Source: Hymenoscyphus infarciens (lineage: Eukaryota; Ascomycota; Leotiomycetes; Helotiales; Helotiaceae). From it: 64,000 nucleotides of DNA. Of the stretch, positions 60,701 to 64,000 are shown one piece after another. Position 1 is the stretch's first letter; each line of letters begins with the position of its first letter. The stretch lies in NCBI GenBank assembly GCA_001414345.1, contig LLCB01000379.1:1-64000 (forward strand). Reading direction: 5' to 3'. The translations under genes and the position numbers were made by a program. The notes under the pieces are model-generated. The model was given only the letters and a program-made list of their open reading frames with translations, was not told the DNA's origin and made no database searches.

Positions 60701-61759
60701 CATGTAAGGAGCCCAGAAAGTCCAAGTCAAGTGTATCTATCTACTCCACCTCACGAACCACCCTCACAGGTTTCAAGTAACCCAAATCCCGTATTCAAGT
60801 CCACTACAAACAAAAACAACCGCCTTGGAACCAAACCAAAGATCCCAAGTCTCGCAAGTAAGGTTACAAAGAGAGCTCCACTGTCGGTCGTCCATCCTTC
60901 CTTCCAAACGAAAACTCCCGTTTACCCCCCTCCCCTAATAATGATATAAAAACCACACCCCTATCCCACATTCCCTGCCTCCCCGGTGAAAATTCCCACA
61001 ATCTCAGGCTTCCCCGCCGTAAATCAGAGGCTGCCCTCCACCCTTTTCTCCATCAAAAGTTCGTTCCGTCACAAGCGAACCTCCTCTACCCAGTGTTTTT
61101 ATTCTTTCGAAACTGATCTTTTATATTCGGGGAATTTTGAACACAGTGAATAAGAACTGACCTTCTCCCAACCTTTTCCCAGCTCTGACCTTCTGCTAAC
61201 TTTTCCCTATGGACTACAAGGTAGCGGACTATAAATATACTCCTCCTCCTTTCTCCGACTGCGAGTTGAGGAAAAGCACTACTCATTATATTAAGCATTC
61301 CATGCAGCCCAAGCATGGTGTTGAAGTTTACATCTCCAATTTTCTACTCTCCATGAGGAAAGAACGCTAAATCACTCACAAAAGACCCAAATTTTATGTA
61401 CGATGGCATCTCATTACTGATCGCTACATCTAACACTCTGCCATGCCACTCTCAATACCCTCACTACCCCACAGAGCATCAATTTCCATCCATAATCGTA
61501 AAAGTGCTTCCTTGAACACACACCTAACACCGTCGCTGATCCATCCCTCCAAAACCAACCAACTCGTCAGTCTGAAAAACTCCCTGTAAAGACAAACATG
61601 CAAAAGCAACACCCTCCCCTATCCATATAATCTATTCCTTCAGCGAAATCCGAGAACTTCAAGAGGTTCACAGGATACATGTACAAGAGAGGTCCATCCC
61701 CACCGTGCAATTGTGCACCTTGGAAAGAACAGTATACCAGACAGAAACTACCACAGTCT

Positions 61760-63629
61760 TCAAATCCACGACCCATCAGTCTTCTGAACATAATACCCAC
61801 ACTCCGGCTGAATAAAGCGCGACTTATCATCCCCAACCTTATTCTTGAACCGAGCAAGATCAGAGAGTAGATCCTTCTGCCACTCCTGAATAGTCAGCGC
61901 CTGTTTCTCCGCTTCCGTGAGAACGTCAACAGCCTCGTCACTACTACAATCAGAGTCATAATCCGGAACTTCAGTCTTATCATCCGCATCCTCAACGTCA
62001 GCCTGTTGACCATCTTCAGAATCGGGGATATCTCGGTCACCATCAACGAGAATCTCGATGGGCTCCTCTGATTCTGTGGATAGACTGCTTCGCACGTTGA
62101 TTGGGTTCTTGATACTCTCGATGGCGAGCTTGAGATGGAGTCTGAGGGCCTCGTTCTCCACATTGAGTGCTCGAATCTTTCCGTCGGCTACCATACTTCG
62201 TTCTTCCATCAGACGTTGCATGGCGATTACACGATTCTGGTATTCTTCGATCTTTTCCTCTTGCTCTTTGTCTTCTCTCTCGCGACGACGACCTTCAGTG
62301 ACGCTAAGAGTGAGGATTCGAATCTCTTCTGCCATTTCGGCAATTTGAGCATCTCTTTCGGCAGCTGATACCAAATCTTGGTTGACGACGGCACGAGTTC
62401 TGATTCTCTTGGCTTGGTCGGCATAGCGGAGGGTTGATAACGTCTCGTCATAGTCTGAAGGAGCGATACAAGCAATCATGGCTGTCTTACTGTTACCTCC
62501 TAACGAGTCCTTGAGCAACCAAGTAAGAATGGAGTCTCGATATGGAACAACATCCTTGCTGCTTCGTTTTCCCGCCCGATGTTGCTTGGGATCCGCAAGA
62601 GCAGCAATAACACGGCCGAGTGTAGTGAGTGATTTATTAATATTGCTTCCTTCACGAAGTCGAGCGCCAGTTGCCTCTGTAGCTTTTGCTCTCTCACTTC
62701 CAGCCAGATCAACAAGTCGGATTCTGGCCACACGCTCAGTCGTCTCGTCGGTCTCCATATCGTGGTGGATTTGTTTGAGCATGATGGTAAAAACCGAGTG
62801 ACTTCTACTACTTGTATCGTTCATCTTGGTGCTTGCGGTTGTTCTGCTGGCATCACCCATTTTCATGTACCTCATAATTTCCGCAATATTCTTGACAGGC
62901 GCATCCGTGAGATCCTTGACGTACGGTCCTTCGGTCGGAGATTCTCTAATCTTGAGGTAGTATGGTGGCTGATTCGGATTTACTGGCGTGAGAAGATCCC
63001 GGACGTGTTCGTTGTATACCTCAAAGTACGAGACTCTGACGTTGTAGGATATACTGGGAGTTTCAATGTGCGCTGCATCGATCCGTTCGAATAAATCTTC
63101 GCAGGTTCTCGGAATAAGACCCGGCTGGTCTGGCGTACCCATCATGGTATAACTCTTTCCCGAACCTGTTTGTCCGTATGCGAAAATGCAAGTATGATAT
63201 CCCTCAAAGTTGTGATCCAAGAATTCCTCTCCCAGGCAGTTGTAGACGTCCTCTTGGTGCGCGTAGTGTTCGTCCTTCTGATCGTGACTCCAGAAGGAAT
63301 TGTCAAAGGTAAAGGATTTCTCTTCAATCACTTTTCGCATTTTTGATCTCGAGTTTGCAGTGTCGGTATCGTTGGGAGGGAGAAGGGTTGTAGCTTGTGT
63401 GGTAGGATTCATTTGGATAAGGCATTGTGCACCTCGATCGGTTTCTATTGTTCAAGGGTAAGTACATAGTCAAGAATATTAAGGGTTCTTCCATACCTCT
63501 TGGGAGAAAGCCTCTTACTCTGACCACCACCTTGACATTTCCACCCGGGGTCTCCATCTTGTTCATCATCTCACTGCCAGCTCGAGCCCGGAGCGAGGGT
63601 GTTGATGCGCCTGCTCTGGAAGAACTCAT
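61760..63629 (-). CDS. uncB: Kinesin-3 motor, short UncB-like form
   Basis: Plus-end-directed microtubule motor. Exons 63629-63497 and 63444-61760 (52-nt intron) give 605 residues. The start MSSSRAGASTPSLRARAGSE precedes the first motor strand NVKVVVRVRGFLPR, and the junction reads FLPRETDRGAQCL. Nucleotide motifs are complete: P-loop GQTGSGKS (about 135-142), switch I NDTSSRSH (about 253-260) and switch II LVDLAGSE (about 288-295). PYRDSILTWLLKDSLGGNSK and STLRYADQAKRI close the motor at about residue 410. A coiled coil follows (EMAEEIRILTLSVTEGRRRE), then an acidic tail and a C-terminal FIQPECGYYVQKTDGSWI. The length and the lack of the long Unc104/KIF1 tail and PH domain fit Aspergillus UncB, a truncated kinesin-3 linked to the mitotic spindle. 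Confidence 0.88.
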
Positions 63630-64000
63630 GGCGTCGGGCTTTGGCATAAGTTGGGGGACCCAAGAAATGGCGAGTAAAGTTTCCTGTATGTCGAGAATGA
63701 TATCGTGAGATTTCTGTTGAATATTGAGGTACATCGAAGCCAAGATCTCTTGTTTACTTGCTCTTCCAGTTGGCAGGGTGAGCGCAGGGATCGGAACAGG
63801 GGTGGGGTCTTCAACGGATGAGGTTATTCCGGTGTTTATCCGTGAGTGAGCCTGAAGCCAAGTGAAAGTGCAGTGCAATTCCCTTATCACTGAATTAAAA
63901 GACTGGTGACGTTGTTGCAAAGAACATGATCATGTGGTTGAGAGGTGAGAAACAAATGTTGTTCGTTTCTTGCAGGACGCGATAAAACGCGGCACGCAAG
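63630..64000. other. Upstream region of the kinesin gene
   Basis: 371 bp to the window end. An open minus frame continues upstream of the chosen start to 63920, but its sequence is low-information and probably 5' UTR or an extended N-terminus. Confidence 0.5.

Larger units (their letters stand above)
56225..61759. other. 5.5-kb gene-poor interval
   Basis: No gene accepted. It contains three tandem-repeat zones listed separately and a hairpin AAAATAGC-TTGC-GCTATTTT near 58208-58227. A coding-like stretch at 59653-59841 reads VVQLEDDQLGSRQEGTWSLL, then GEEQLGQMLATYE, and is followed by a GTAAGC donor. That stretch may be a relic exon, but no partner exons were found. ORFs elsewhere are short and without domains. 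Confidence 0.5.

Overview
The window is nuclear DNA of a filamentous ascomycete (Pezizomycotina). The protein set looks like Leotiomycetes/Helotiales, but that placement is a judgement from protein character, not a search. Supporting signs are many short introns (45-136 nt) with TACTAAC/GCTAAT-type branch points, fungal gene families (arrestin adaptor, Ase1, Xdj1, COP9 CSN5, Dpb11/Rad4, a UncB-like kinesin-3, HET-like debris), and AT-rich islands almost free of CpA/TpG, as expected from repeat-induced point mutation (RIP). Gene models were spliced by hand; exon sums that give an intact frame are stated in the entries.

Layout. 1-1.3 kb: RIP-degraded DNA ending in an inverted-repeat element. 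4.2-6.9 kb: arrestin adaptor (-). 6.9-10.2 kb: gene-free, rich in simple repeats. 10.2-12.6 kb: Dpb11/Rad4 BRCT protein (+). 12.9-17.5 kb: accessory block with a MITE, an orphan coiled-coil gene (P1, -) and two copies of a dispersed ~200-bp repeat. 18.1-30.1 kb: core block of GNAT acetyltransferase (-), Ase1 (-), CSN5 (+), mitochondrial GluRS (-), Xdj1-type DnaJ (+) and ribosomal protein L32 (+). 32.2-37.1 kb: serine-rich unknown protein, Sec2-domain protein and a broken membrane-protein gene. 37.3-47.4 kb: accessory block with a nested transposon pair, HET-like relic, MITEs, DUF202 protein, interrupted metalloprotease, P2 (a diverged paralog of P1), a third copy of the dispersed repeat and a small SIM-bearing ORF. 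47.8-56.2 kb: SDR pseudogene, glyoxalase II, OBAP/DUF1264 protein, EF-hand protein, eIF4E-family protein and a lysine-rich nuclear protein. 56.2-61.8 kb: gene-poor with tandem repeats. 61.8-63.6 kb: kinesin-3 (-).

Most core genes act separately. ASE1/CSN5 (576 bp) and GluRS/Xdj1 (329 bp) are divergent pairs with shared upstream regions. Ase1 and the kinesin are both mitotic-spindle or microtubule proteins, and Dpb11 acts in DNA replication and checkpoint signalling.

The least explained content is the P1/P2 pair. These are two diverged, same-strand paralogs 30 kb apart, with a coiled coil, a nuclear-signal-like linker and an unrecognised C-terminal domain. Both share a 3'-terminal intron position and a promoter-proximal block, and each has a copy of the dispersed, possibly RNA-forming repeat upstream.
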